Shown piece by piece: positions 44,095 through 54,166 of a stretch of DNA of 64,000 nt (position 1 is the stretch's first letter; each line of letters opens with the position of its first letter). A model generated the notes under the pieces. It was not told the origin of the DNA, did no database searches, and saw nothing but the letters and a program-made list of their open reading frames with translations. Source of the stretch: Nocardia sp. NBC_00416. GTDB taxonomy: Bacteria; Actinomycetota; Actinomycetes; Mycobacteriales; Mycobacteriaceae. The position numbers and the translations under genes were made by a program. The stretch lies in assembly GCF_036032445.1 (NCBI RefSeq), contig NZ_CP107932.1, positions 3,536,501-3,600,500 on the forward strand, written 5' to 3'.

Positions 44095-46046
44095 CTTTTC
44101 AGGTCCAGGCGGTCACCGTCTATGGAAAGCAGCCCGGTCAGGTCCGCACGGTCCCCTTCCGCACCGGCACCCTCAATATCGTCACAGGCGACTCCCGGCG
44201 CGGGAAGAGCGCGTTGCTGACGATCATCGACTACTGTCTGGCCAGCTCCGACTACCCTGTCAAGGCTGGCAAGGTCCGCAAGTATGTGGGCGTCTACGCC
44301 GTCACCCTCGTTAAACCGGGCCAGCAGCTCTTCGTCGCTCGGCGTGCCCCCGAGCGCGGAGCCGCCATCAGCACGGTGCTGTGCGTCCTATCCCAGGCCC
44401 CTGCCACCCCACCTCCCCCGCTGGAGGAGCTGTCCTTCACGACACCGCTGGACGTCGCCAAGGACCTCCTAAGCGACTTCTCCGGGATCGACCGGACCGT
44501 CAAGGTTCCCGCCGCCGGCGCCCAGACCATCGCCCCCTCGATCCGTCACGCACTGTACTTTTGCTTCCAGGGACAGAACGAGGTCGCCAACCCCGATCTG
44601 CTGTTCCACTCCCAGGGCAAGGAGTGGCGCCCGAACACCATCCGCGGTGTGATCCCGTACTTCCTCGGCGCCGTCGACCCCGAACAAGCTGCGCTGCGCG
44701 GCCGGTTGCGGCTGCTGCGCCGGGACCTCTCCGACCTTGAGGCCAAACTCGCCCAAAGTCGCAACCTCGGCCCGGCTTCGGGCCAGGCCCGAGCGCTGTT
44801 GGCCGAGGCGGTCGAGGCAGGGCTGCTTCAACGTCGCGACAGCGAGCCGACCGCCGTGGAAGTCGCCAGCCTGCTCCGCTCCGCCCTCGAAGGCAGGATC
44901 CAGCTCGTGCCCGAAGCGGACAACGACAACGATCCGTTGGCCGCCGCCACTGGTCGACGTACCCAACTGCGCCGTGCCGTGGGGCAGTCCCGGATTCGCA
45001 TCGCCGACCTCAAACGCGCACTCGAGGAGAACGACGACTTCGCCGGACATGCACATGAGCAGCGCACCCGCCTCGCGTCGCTTGGGTTGATGCGGGTGGA
45101 CCAGGATGCCTCTCAGGCCGCTCACTGCCCGGTGTGTGAGAGCCCGATCGCCTCGGCCAACAGCACGGTGGCCGCCATCATGCACGACCTCGAACGCCTC
45201 GACGGCGACCTCCACGTCATCGGCAGCGATACACCGGCCCTGCAACGGCAGCTGGCGCAGGAAGAGGAACAACTACAGCGGCTGCGCGCAGCTCTCACCC
45301 GCAACCAGGACGAAATCAACGAGATCAGCGCCGGACTGCGCGCGCTGCAACAGGAGCCGGACGACACGCAGCGCGCAGCCCATGTGCGTGGCCGCATCAG
45401 TCTCTACCTAGACACCACCGCCCAACACGTCAGTGCCCCACAGGTCGAGGACCGCCGCGAGGACCTACAACGGCAGATCGCTGAACTGGAGGATCTCCTC
45501 AGCGACGACACCCAAGACGACCGGCTCACCAGCTACCTGTCGCTGATCAGCCAGAACATCCGCACCAAGGCAGCTGCGCTGGGGCTCGACCACTCAGAAA
45601 CCCCCATCCGTCTCGACGTCAACCGGCTGACCGTCGTCGCCGACACCAACGACGGCCCCGTCCGGCTCGCCGACATGGGCAGCGCCGAGAACCACCTCGG
45701 CTACCACATCGCCACGCTGCTGAGCCTGCACGAGTGGTTTGGTGAACATCGCGGACCCGTCCCACGGACGCTGATCCTCGACCAGCCGTCCCAGGTGTAC
45801 TTCCCACCCGATTACGGCGAACCCACACGTGACCTCAGCCACCTACTGAACGTCTACCAGACCATCGTCAACACCACCCAGGCCCTCGACGGTGCCCTCC
45901 AGGTCATCGTCGTCGAACACGCCGACCTGGCAGAGCCACTCTTCCGTGACCACGTCGTCGAACGCTGGCGCTACAGCAACAGCCAAGCCCTCGTACCTCC
46001 GGAATGGATCACTGAACCGATCGACGACGAGGACCAGGACGAATAA
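44091..46046 (+). CDS. DUF3732 ABC-type ATPase (Rad50/SMC-like) of the ABC-3C system
   Basis: GTG at 44091 overlaps the TGA of the middle component; the product is 651 aa. Walker A is GDSRRGKSALL (33-43). A central coiled coil carries a Rad50-like zinc hook, CPVC, at 346-349. The signature region is DMGSAENHLGYHIATLLSLHEW and Walker B is RTLILDQPSQVYFP. These blocks define DUF3732. The ATPase is thought to sense phage DNA or replication structures and gate the effector; that mechanism is a model for the family. Confidence 0.85.
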   Translation: MTFQVQAVTVYGKQPGQVRTVPFRTGTLNIVTGDSRRGKSALLTIIDYCLASSDYPVKAGKVRKYVGVYAVTLVKPGQQLFVARRAPERGAAISTVLCVLSQAPATPPPPLEELSFTTPLDVAKDLLSDFSGIDRTVKVPAAGAQTIAPSIRHALYFCFQGQNEVANPDLLFHSQGKEWRPNTIRGVIPYFLGAVDPEQAALRGRLRLLRRDLSDLEAKLAQSRNLGPASGQARALLAEAVEAGLLQRRDSEPTAVEVASLLRSALEGRIQLVPEADNDNDPLAAATGRRTQLRRAVGQSRIRIADLKRALEENDDFAGHAHEQRTRLASLGLMRVDQDASQAAHCPVCESPIASANSTVAAIMHDLERLDGDLHVIGSDTPALQRQLAQEEEQLQRLRAALTRNQDEINEISAGLRALQQEPDDTQRAAHVRGRISLYLDTTAQHVSAPQVEDRREDLQRQIAELEDLLSDDTQDDRLTSYLSLISQNIRTKAAALGLDHSETPIRLDVNRLTVVADTNDGPVRLADMGSAENHLGYHIATLLSLHEWFGEHRGPVPRTLILDQPSQVYFPPDYGEPTRDLSHLLNVYQTIVNTTQALDGALQVIVVEHADLAEPLFRDHVVERWRYSNSQALVPPEWITEPIDDEDQDE

Positions 46047-46800
46047 TCCGGCGCGCGATGATCAGCGTCGGCCCGGGCACCCTCGCCAAGCAACTCCAGG
46101 CCGCCGCCATCTCACTGAACTGCCATGGACTTCGACCACTCCGCGCCCTTCAGCGTCTACAAACAATTCGGTTGGTGACATGAATCCGGTCGGGACGGAA
46201 TCGAAACCTACCTCCAGAACAAATACGCCTGGGTCTCGATATAGGCCACAACATCCAACCCCAACCGAGAGCGGCCCACGTGGGAAGATAGTTCGACCAA
46301 CTACGTGCCCACATGTCCGCTTCGGATATCTCGCCCCGACGGTTCAAGGTTCCCATTTCCGAACTGCGGGTTCGGGGTTCAAGTCCTGCTGTCGACCATC
46401 GCTCGACGGTGGTGGCGGGGACGGCAGTCGACCACAGAGGGGATGTGCGTCAAACTTGAGTAGTCACCGATGATGGCCACGCGCTGAACACCGCACCGTT
46501 GCTCAGCCCAGGGCGAAATCCGCTTCGATTACCAGTTGACCAGAGTAGATCGCCAGGTCACCCGCGTTCCCATGTTCGACGTGCCCCGCCGAGGGCACAA
46601 ACCTGGACAGTCGTCTTCGCAGGTCGGGGCGAATTTCGGCGTTACAGGTTCGAATCCTCCGAGGGCACTATCTGCCGCTAACCGGGCCCCTGGCCCATCT
46701 GAGTTCAGTTCGGCGAGCGCCATCACCACTTGAACTAGCACATCACCCCGTTGTCATATACTCGCTCCTTGTACAGGTTGCACCGAGCAGTTGTCGTTTA
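46047..46800. other. 754-base region of relic sequence between two defence modules
   Basis: No gene is supported. The first 120 bases encode a short fragment (MISVGPGTLAKQLQAAAISLN) that resembles phage-integrase-associated tails but stops quickly. Two tRNA-3-prime-like pieces (about 46370-46396 and 46640-46672, the latter with GGTTCGAATCCT and CCGAGGGCAC) and one copy of a dispersed repeat follow. The content suggests insertion scars. Confidence 0.45.
46569..46627. repeat. Dispersed repeat, copy A (left of the Mokosh-like module)
   Basis: It begins CCCATGTT and contains CGCCGAGGGCAC, AACCTG and CGCAGGTCG. Aligned to copy B at 52649-52708, it shows long identical blocks with one gap. It lies about 175 bases beyond the end of the PLD-S1 gene, and copy B about 650 bases before the start of the kinase-helicase gene, so they bracket the two-gene system as direct repeats. 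Confidence 0.5.
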
Positions 46801-48591
46801 TCAGCGTTTCCGGCCAGTACGACTCTCGGCCTTCAAGCTGAGCGAGACACGCTCTCTGTCGAAGTCGACGTTAAGGACAGCCACTGTCACGTTGTCCCCG
46901 ACGTTGACGACCTCGGTAGGATGCCCAGGACGCCGCGCAGAAAGATGCGAGATGTGGATCAACCCGGTGACGGCATCACCTAGGTCCACGAACGCGCCGA
47001 AGTTGGTCACATTCTTGATCACTCCCGACATGGTCTGCCCCACAGTGATTTTACGCAGGGCAACTCTTCGTATTTCGTCGCGGGATCGCGGCGGCGCGGC
47101 AGGTTTGGGTAGGGACCGACCGACGGGCTGACCGACCGCAACTGCGGCTGCCGCTTGCTGCGCGGCGGCCGACTCCTCCGCAGCAATGCTCGCGGTAACG
47201 AGCTGGCGGTATCGTGCAGGCAACGTGCCGACGACTTCAGTCGCCCGTCCGCAGTTCTTGGTCATGTACCTGTCGTATTGACGGTCAGCGAGTTCCTGGT
47301 CCTGGACCAGGTCGCCCTCTTCTTGCCGGTATTTGCGGGACCGATCACCACGGAAGGACAGCCAGTTAAAGCTGGTCTTAATGTAATATTCATCGCTGAC
47401 AAGCACTTTTGCGTGGGTGTCATCGACTTTGACAATCGCGAGCCGCCTGGAGCGCCGCGCCGCTTCATGGAGGTCCCCCAGAGCGTTGGTATCGGTTTTT
47501 TCGTTGTCCCCGAAGCCCCAGAAAATGGTGACATCGGCGGTACGGGCAAGAGTTTCCAGCTGCCGCACCCATCGTGAGGTAACGACGCTACGAGTGATCC
47601 ACGGGCTGATAATCAGCAGTCGGCGCTGCGAGTTCGTAACGGCCTCTTCAAGCCATTGCGGATGCTCATAGACACCGAGCCATCGGATCTGCACACGGTT
47701 CAGTTCAGCCCTGTCAGTACTGGCCTCCTCCTCGACCAACGCCTTCTGGATAGCGATCACTTCATCGCGGGACAGCCGGACACCGGTCGCCTCTGAGTCC
47801 GGGATGGGCACGTACGGGTTTTCCGGAGGTGCCGTGGTCAGGCCGAGCCGATCAACGGCCCCAATGGTGTCGAGGACAGTGGCGTGCAGTTCGCTCCAGC
47901 AGCCATCAATATCGACCCCCAGGCGCAGGGCGTTGGATTCAATGTCCTTGTACACCAACAGGATCGCATTGTAGTAATAGTTGCGGTTCTCGGTGACACC
48001 GGCAATGCCCAGGACCCGCACATTCTCTCGCCGGAGGCCAAGCGCTGCAGTCAGTTCGTCGACACTGAGGTCCTCAAGCTGCAGCAGCTTACTACTCGCT
48101 GGCGGCAACAGGATCCGTCCCGGATCAGCTTTGGCCTGCCCAGTTCGTGTGAGGGTCTTTCTCCGCCAACCGGTCAGCCGCATGCCGAGACGGTCGTAGA
48201 CAACTTGGAGCGATGCTGGCGCCGGTCGACGCAGCTGAGCGTCGCGCGCGGCTTCACGTCCAGTGTCCAGCAGCGTCAGCCGCCGCAGCTCCCCCAGCTC
48301 CGGTGGCCTGTAGTCGATGTGCTCCGCTTCCAACAGCCCAGCGATCGTCCTGAGCGCGTCAGAGCGGTCCAAGCCCAGGAACAGCTGCAGGTCATCGACC
48401 GTATCGATACCGTTCAACATGGCGCGCAGCGCGTACTTCTGTGCAGCCTCAAGCTCTTCGGGTTGTTCCGCGAGGATGTCCAGGTTCAGCGATGAGGCGG
48501 GGACGGCAGCGGGTTCGGCCGCCAGCAGGATGTAGCCCGGCAGCTGGTGGGCATGCCGACGGGCAGCGGCGGCGAAGATGTCGCGGCTCAT
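46801..48591 (-). CDS. PLD-family protein with C-terminal S1 domain (MkoB-like)
   Basis: The product is 596 aa; ATG at 48591 overlaps the TGA of the kinase-helicase gene. The N-terminal 270 residues are helical with no recognised domain. A single PLD nuclease-like domain lies at about 310-445: LLIISPWITRS, then DDTHAKVLVSD with H393, K395 and D400 (HxK-x4-D), then KTSFNWLSFRG. The C-terminus (517-588) is an S1 RNA-binding domain: VGQTMSGVIKNVTNFGAFVDL, GLIHISHLS, VTVAVLNVDFDRERVSLSLK. Mokosh type I pairs a kinase-helicase (MkoA) with a PLD protein (MkoB). The S1 domain suggests an RNA target and is, to my knowledge, not a standard part. Confidence 0.8.
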   Translation of the reverse strand: MSRDIFAAAARRHAHQLPGYILLAAEPAAVPASSLNLDILAEQPEELEAAQKYALRAMLNGIDTVDDLQLFLGLDRSDALRTIAGLLEAEHIDYRPPELGELRRLTLLDTGREAARDAQLRRPAPASLQVVYDRLGMRLTGWRRKTLTRTGQAKADPGRILLPPASSKLLQLEDLSVDELTAALGLRRENVRVLGIAGVTENRNYYYNAILLVYKDIESNALRLGVDIDGCWSELHATVLDTIGAVDRLGLTTAPPENPYVPIPDSEATGVRLSRDEVIAIQKALVEEEASTDRAELNRVQIRWLGVYEHPQWLEEAVTNSQRRLLIISPWITRSVVTSRWVRQLETLARTADVTIFWGFGDNEKTDTNALGDLHEAARRSRRLAIVKVDDTHAKVLVSDEYYIKTSFNWLSFRGDRSRKYRQEEGDLVQDQELADRQYDRYMTKNCGRATEVVGTLPARYRQLVTASIAAEESAAAQQAAAAVAVGQPVGRSLPKPAAPPRSRDEIRRVALRKITVGQTMSGVIKNVTNFGAFVDLGDAVTGLIHISHLSARRPGHPTEVVNVGDNVTVAVLNVDFDRERVSLSLKAESRTGRKR

Positions 48592-51500
48592 AGGTACTGC
48601 ACCTTTCCGCCTGAACTCGACATGATGTGGTGAACGACGTCTTTCAATGGACCCTCGCGGCTCGCGCAGAACTCCGAGTCACCGACGATCCACAAGGCTT
48701 CGCGGGCCCTCGACAGTGCGACGTTCATTCGACCCGTATATGGCTGCCCCAGGAAGCCGAACTCGCTAGTCAAGTTGCTGCGGGTGACCGAGAAGATGAC
48801 GACGTCCGATTCCCTGCCTTGCACGGCGTCAATTGTTTTCACCTGCACATCAATATGGGAGCTGCCGAAGACACCGAGGCGGCGCAGGGCACGTTGAATC
48901 TCCGTGCGCTGCTTCTGATAGCCGCTCAGCACCAGGACTTCCAATTTGTGCCCATACAGCCGCCTGAATCGTCCGCGAACGGCCTGCTCGTTGAGACTTT
49001 TGATCATCTCGGCAATCTTCTCTACCTCAAGCTTGTTGAAAGCACTTGCGCTGCCCGGAAATTTTGCCTCCTCGTAGCGGTTGCTGCGGTGGCTGGTCGA
49101 AAACCACACCAGCCGGTCGTCCTCGTCGATGGTGTTCAGGTCCAGCACCGGCAGTGGCTCATGGATGAGCGTCCCTCCGTAGAAGGTCTGCGAAATGAGT
49201 TCACCGATGGGCACTGCCATCCGGTGCTGGGTGACCAGACTCGTGCGGCATGCTTGTGGCACCTCGTCGAGTAGGGTGTCGAACAACGACCTCGACACCA
49301 CATCACGATCCAGATCGAAGGTCGTGACGATGTCGCCGTGCTCAAGCACCTCCTCTACCATCGGCGGAAGCTGTTTGGTGTCCCCGACCATCACCCACCG
49401 CTTGGACCGTGTCATCGGCACCAGCAGCTCCGCTGCCGTCGCGCGCGACGCCTCGTCGATGATGCACAGGTCGAACTGCATGGCGCCGATGGTTGAGTTA
49501 GCCAAAAACCCCATGCATGTTCCAGCAACGACACTCTGGGTGGGGAGAAACATAGGCTCGGCCGCCGCTGGGTCGTTCAGGCTCGCCAGCCAGTCCCCCT
49601 GGGTCTGAACAAGTTGACGCAGCTGCCGCTCTACCGTCCCACCTCCAAGAACTTCCTCCACCAACGTCTCCAGCGTGGACTGGTCGAGCGTTTCGGGCAC
49701 ATCCACGCCAGCCTCACCCGCAGCAGCTCTCACCGCCACGACCGCTTCCTCAGTCCGCTCGATCGCACGCTGATAGCCGGCGAGCATTTCGGCCCGATCC
49801 TCGGGAAGGTCCTCATTGTCGAGGCGGTCCTCGTCAGTAATCGGCCCCAGAACCTCGACATAGTCCTGCTGGCGGCGCAGCGTCGCCAGGGCTTCCTCAG
49901 TCGCCAGCGCCAGCGTCAGGTGCTCGATCTGGACACCTTCCCGTTCGGCCAACGCGGCCATACCTACTGCGGCACGCTCAGCGACCCCAGCAACCCACAC
50001 CGCCAGTTTGTTACTCAGCAGTAGATGACTAGCCTCGGCGTCGACGCGGTCGTCATTGCTGGATAAACGCACCACCGAGGTGACCCCCGACTTGTAGAGT
50101 CGGGTTACGGCGTTGTCGATCGCCACATGCATCTGACTGACCAGCAGCACTTTGTCTCGCGGCCTCTCTGCCAGGTACTGGTTGACCAGCTCGCAGATGA
50201 ACGACGTCTTTCCGGTCCCCGGCGGCCCCTCGACGAGAAACAGGTCTGCCGACCCGAGAGCCTTGGACACAGCAACCTTTTTATCTTCGTCCAAATCCGC
50301 TGCAGAAGCCTGAAACTCAACAGGTTCAGGTGGTTGCGCTTGCGACGGGTCGAGCACCAACTCCCGTAGATGGGGGCGCGCAGCGCTGCCCTCCCGCAAA
50401 GAGGCCAGCGCACTTTTCTGACGGCGGATCGCCGCGCGCGATGGGGTGCGGTCACGCACCAGTACACCATTGAAGGGAATGTCGGCGCCGCGGCTCAATG
50501 CACGCACGGTGAAGTCCGTTCCCTCGTCGTCGACGTCGTCGACAATCACGTGCACACCTTTACTGGCCGGCACATCCTCGCTCGGTCGCGCGATACGTTC
50601 CTGGTCGAGAATCGACGCCGTCAACGGAATAGTCGTCTGCAGCATGAACTCCACGCCAGAACTGCTGACCCGGGTGTAGATAATGGGCTCTTCGAGCCGC
50701 TTCTCCAACTGTTCCTTGGCATCAATGAGTTTCGACCAGGTGTCCAGTCGCGCATTGGCTGCTCGGTCGCTGGAGCGGTCACCAGCATCCTGCACAGATT
50801 TGCGCAACCGGTTGCGCAAATCGAATGCAGCCCGGGCGGACTCCTGCGGACGGATCGGCGGACGTGCGGTGAAAACCAAGTCGCGCGAATCGATCATCAC
50901 GGCTTCGGGGAGCCTCCGAAGGTATTCGAGTTCCTCGAAGTTGCTCACCTCTGCTCGTTTGCACACCAGCTTGGTGTCACCCTCGTAGACCAGTATCAGC
51001 TTCACCTGGTCACCCACCAGCTGAAACTCATCGGCAGTCAAACTCGTGCGCCCGTCAGGCAGGGTCTTCAAACGAGGAACCCCATACGTAGCCGTCCCGA
51101 GCCGCTGATCGATCAAATCTTCTGCCGCACGTCCTTCGCCAGCCTGCTGTAGCGCCTCGCGGGCGGTCTTCGTCAACACAACGGGAATCTGCAGGGCGCG
51201 ATGCCACTTCCTGCCGCGCTCGGCCTGAATGGCCTGCAGCTCATAATAAAAGACCTGCGCGTCCGCCGGCCGCCGTGCCGGATCGGGATCGAGCGCGCGG
51301 CGCAACAGATCGGTAATAGATGGTGGTGTATCCGCGTCGGCCAAGGCGGCAGCGACGTGGTGATAGTCGGAGAATATCTGTTTGCTTACGCATTGCAGCA
51401 GCGTCGCAGCCAGTCCATACACATCGAATCGTGCCGACCCCCGCGAGGTGCGATCGGGCGGCGCCCACGGCGCGCTCGTCGGCCCCAGCACCGTAGCGTC

Positions 51501-52001
51501 ACTCGCGCCAGCGATCTGATTCTTGATCTTGCTCAAGGCAAAATCGGCGAGCATTGTTTTGCCGCCGTCCCACAACACATTTCCCGGTTTCACATCACGA
51601 TGTAGCACAGACAGTGAGTGTGAATGCGCCAACGCGGAAGCCAGCGGAAGAGCGACGACATCGGCAACATCGTCCCAACCCGGCAGCTCCGAAAGGCTCG
51701 CCAACCACGTCGTGAGGGTTTCCGGAATCCATTCCAGCACAACATAATACACAGAAGCGGACTCATCGACTCCGCTGTCGAGCAGTGATGCAATGTTGGG
51801 GTGGCTCAATGTGCGTAACGCCGCAGTCTCCCGCTCGAAGTAGATCCGGAAGATCTCGTCAGATTTTGCCGGCACGATCTTCACCGCCACCCGGCGGCCA
51901 CCCTGATCGAGGTCAGTGGCTTGGAATACCTCTGACTGCCCGCCGACACGCCGTGTTCCTTTGATCTCGACGTACCGCCCGGCGATCTCTAGACGTGTCA
52001 T
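48588..52001 (-). CDS. Ser/Thr kinase-SF1 helicase fusion (MkoA-like)
   Basis: The product is 1137 aa. The kinase domain (8-265) has K41 in VAVKIV, the catalytic loop HRDVKPGN at 134-141 and the metal motif LADFAL, where DFG is DFA. The middle region (270-560) is unassigned. The SF1 (Upf1/Dna2-like, COG1112) helicase has Walker A GPPGTGKTS (592-600), DEAS at 849-852, GDTKQLPP, and late motifs TIDAVQGRESDVV and NVALSRAR. Together with the PLD gene this is the composition of the Mokosh type I anti-phage system. The Gly to Ala change in DFG may slow the kinase. The operon is flanked by diverged direct repeats. Confidence 0.85.
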   Translation of the reverse strand: MTRLEIAGRYVEIKGTRRVGGQSEVFQATDLDQGGRRVAVKIVPAKSDEIFRIYFERETAALRTLSHPNIASLLDSGVDESASVYYVVLEWIPETLTTWLASLSELPGWDDVADVVALPLASALAHSHSLSVLHRDVKPGNVLWDGGKTMLADFALSKIKNQIAGASDATVLGPTSAPWAPPDRTSRGSARFDVYGLAATLLQCVSKQIFSDYHHVAAALADADTPPSITDLLRRALDPDPARRPADAQVFYYELQAIQAERGRKWHRALQIPVVLTKTAREALQQAGEGRAAEDLIDQRLGTATYGVPRLKTLPDGRTSLTADEFQLVGDQVKLILVYEGDTKLVCKRAEVSNFEELEYLRRLPEAVMIDSRDLVFTARPPIRPQESARAAFDLRNRLRKSVQDAGDRSSDRAANARLDTWSKLIDAKEQLEKRLEEPIIYTRVSSSGVEFMLQTTIPLTASILDQERIARPSEDVPASKGVHVIVDDVDDEGTDFTVRALSRGADIPFNGVLVRDRTPSRAAIRRQKSALASLREGSAARPHLRELVLDPSQAQPPEPVEFQASAADLDEDKKVAVSKALGSADLFLVEGPPGTGKTSFICELVNQYLAERPRDKVLLVSQMHVAIDNAVTRLYKSGVTSVVRLSSNDDRVDAEASHLLLSNKLAVWVAGVAERAAVGMAALAEREGVQIEHLTLALATEEALATLRRQQDYVEVLGPITDEDRLDNEDLPEDRAEMLAGYQRAIERTEEAVVAVRAAAGEAGVDVPETLDQSTLETLVEEVLGGGTVERQLRQLVQTQGDWLASLNDPAAAEPMFLPTQSVVAGTCMGFLANSTIGAMQFDLCIIDEASRATAAELLVPMTRSKRWVMVGDTKQLPPMVEEVLEHGDIVTTFDLDRDVVSRSLFDTLLDEVPQACRTSLVTQHRMAVPIGELISQTFYGGTLIHEPLPVLDLNTIDEDDRLVWFSTSHRSNRYEEAKFPGSASAFNKLEVEKIAEMIKSLNEQAVRGRFRRLYGHKLEVLVLSGYQKQRTEIQRALRRLGVFGSSHIDVQVKTIDAVQGRESDVVIFSVTRSNLTSEFGFLGQPYTGRMNVALSRAREALWIVGDSEFCASREGPLKDVVHHIMSSSGGKVQYL

Positions 52002-52624
52002 TGAGCAACTCCCCTATCTCGCAACCGTGCCCGTGAGAGTACTTCTTGGCACCGACACTCGGAAGCGACCGGAGGTGACACAGGCGCGCATGATCGCACG
52101 GGCGCAGTCCTCGGTGTACACAGACCGGGCCACGATGTCGGGGCCGGCCAGTAGATGAGCCGGGCAGGGCCTACACGATGTGATGGTTGTCAGGCGTTGC
52201 TGGTCCAAACAAGACGAAGAGGATTCGTGCTCGTCAAATGTGCTGACTGCCCTGCCCGACACAAGAAATCCCTCCTGAACTGCGTCGGGAAGGGTTGCTT
52301 TATTCGACGACATGCAGTGTTGGGACCAATTCGGGACCACGCGGCTGTCCACGCGAGTTATCTGATCCGTGCGGACCAAGCGTTTCGGATCCTGCCTACC
52401 GTCAAATACCGCGACATCGGCACAGCGGTAGCCAACCGCGCTGATGCCGTCCACGCGCGCCGAGTAGATCCGTCAGCCATTCCAAACCTAGTGGGACGGG
52501 AGAACTACGGCACCCATCGCGGGCCCCGCATCTTCAGCCGATAGATTTCGTGAGCAGCGCCAAACACCTCCAAGTCGACCGAGCGGACACGACACCGCGA
52601 TCTCTCACATGGGGTACATACCCA
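52002..52624. other. Region without a supported gene upstream of the kinase-helicase gene
   Basis: A 129-codon plus-strand frame begins with a Cys-rich segment (CDGCQALL, CADCPARHKK) but has no ribosome-binding site and then loses protein-like character. It is not called. The promoter of the minus-strand operon must lie in the first 150 bases; I could not pick it with confidence. Confidence 0.35.
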
Positions 52625-52708
52625 TAATGACCAGGCGTTTTCTAGTTGCCCATGTTTTGTGTTTCCTGCCGAGGGCACCAACCTGCGACAACGATTGCCG
52701 CAGGTCGA
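52625..52708. repeat. Dispersed repeat, copy B, with hairpin
   Basis: It begins AATGACCAGGCGTTTTC, with the block shared with copy A from 52649. It ends in a perfect inverted repeat, ACCTGCG (about 52681) and CGCAGGT (about 52699), with an 11-base loop. The region TCCTGCCGAGGGCACCA looks like a tRNA 3-prime end. It lies upstream of the Mokosh-like operon. Confidence 0.5.
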
Positions 52709-52726
52709 GCATCGGTCCGTGCACCT

Positions 52727-53354
52727 TCAGCCGTTGAACTCCTGTGAACGAATGTCCGGGTAGGCGTTTTCGGCCTTCTGCCGTAGCCCGGCGTCAGCCA
52801 GCATGGCAGACGAGTACGACTCGCTGAGTCGATGGATGTCATTGGCCAGCGAAGGCAGATGGATATTGAGCGCCTTGACCGCCGTCGGCATGCTCGGCCG
52901 AAACGACAGAATCTCAGGCTCGGTTGCAGGGTCGAGGACACTGAGGGTGAAGTGACGCAGCCGGATCTCCTCGATGTCGGTGAACTGGAGCCGCCAGGTG
53001 TAGGCAATGTCGGTCGTCGTATCGAACACGAACGCCTGCCTGCCGAGGTGCATAAGCTTGTGCCTGAACAACTCAAGCGCGACCCGGTGATCCTCGGGAC
53101 CTCCCACCAGCATGTAGCGGCCCAGGAAGCCCATCATCCTCGACGTCTGCTGCCCTCCCAGAGCGCCTTGTTCAAGCACCGATAGTGCATCGACCTGCGC
53201 CATGCAGGACATGAGGTAGCCGAAGTGCGCATGACGGATTGTTCTTGTCACTGAAGAATCGGTTCCCGGCAAAACACCGCGCCAAGGTGTCAACTTCGAA
53301 CTTGAGCGCTTCCGTATGAGCGGCGAGCTCCTTCGCAATGTCTTCTGCCTGCAC
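52727..53354 (-). pseudogene. Unknown gene with a single-base frameshift
   Basis: An N-terminal frame starts at ATG 53354 (MQAEDIAKELAAHTEALKFEVDTLARCFAGNRFFSDKN). The remainder is in another frame (IRHAHFGYLMSCMAQVDALSVLEQG to PDIRSQEFNG). Both parts read as real protein and join smoothly near 53240 if one A in AAGAACAATCC is removed. The restored product would be about 207 aa: helical, no signal peptide, with a Trp/Arg-rich strand region (YTWRLQFTDIEEIRLRHFTLSV). The family is not recognised. It may be an inactivated gene of the defence island or a sequencing error. Confidence 0.6.
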
Positions 53355-54166
53355 GCTTCAAGGATGCCAGATCACGCAAGCTCTTTCGCGTAGCTTCACC
53401 TGCCGGCCGCTCTCTCCGGCTCAGGGGCAAATTCATCAACAACCGAATCCCCCCAACCCGTACACCGTCGTCGCCCCACCCTCATGACCAGCCATCAACC
53501 CACGAAACTGACCGTCATCAGAACGACCCCGCCGCCCAGCCGAATCTATCGGATTGAAGCCCAGTCCGGGACCATCAACCACCTGCGGGTTCGGATGATT
53601 AGCGTCCGGCCCACCTTCGGGGCACGATAGAGGGATCTACACCCACCGTGCGCCACCGCAAACCAGCGCTTGATCCTCTCGATCAACATCGTCTACCGTT
53701 CGATGTGATCGAACACACCGAATCGGTAAATCTGCCGCACTGAGGGATTCAAGTCCTACCCTGCGCCCGAGATTCTGACTCATCCGCCAACTTCGGCACC
53801 CCCAGCCTCGAAAAGCGGGCTCCCTCCGGCACCCTGCACCCATGGCGGCCAGCTTCGCCCCGCCCGGTGTCGATGGCCGAGGGCGAGAAGTGGGCTTGAT
53901 AAGCAGTCGATGTTGGGGTCGGCCCCACGGGGCTACGTGATCCTCGATCAGGGCTGCGGCCTCCGCGGCGGTGTTGTCGGATGGAAAGTTGTCGAAGATG
54001 TTGCGCAACAGTTCTTCTCGACAGCGACTTCGTAACGCCCTACTCTAAAGCACAGGCCGCACAGCACCTACTCAAACCTTCACACCCACTCGGCGAAACA
54101 TACCCATACAGATACTTCAGCCGTTCCAGGCTCTTTGAACTGAATTCAGCCGAACCCATTTTTCTC
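53355..54166. other. 812-base region without a supported gene
   Basis: Only short fragments are seen, such as a minus-strand stretch near 53910-54005 starting MRNIFDNFPSDNTAAEAAAL that breaks down after about 30 residues, and a T-loop-like GGGATTCAAGTCC near 53747. It is probably decayed mobile or defence DNA. Confidence 0.35.

Noticed and set aside
46363..46396. tRNA-like T-loop (GGGGTTCAAGTCC) followed by GTCGACCA
   Set aside because: The T-stem does not pair over five bases and no other tRNA arm is present; kept only as a possible relic.
52155..52544. Plus-strand frame beginning with a Cys-rich segment (CDGCQALL, CADCPARHKK)
   Set aside because: No ribosome-binding site and no protein-like sequence after the first 40 residues.
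53740..53760. T-loop-like GGGATTCAAGTCC
   Set aside because: No flanking stem or acceptor; probably chance.
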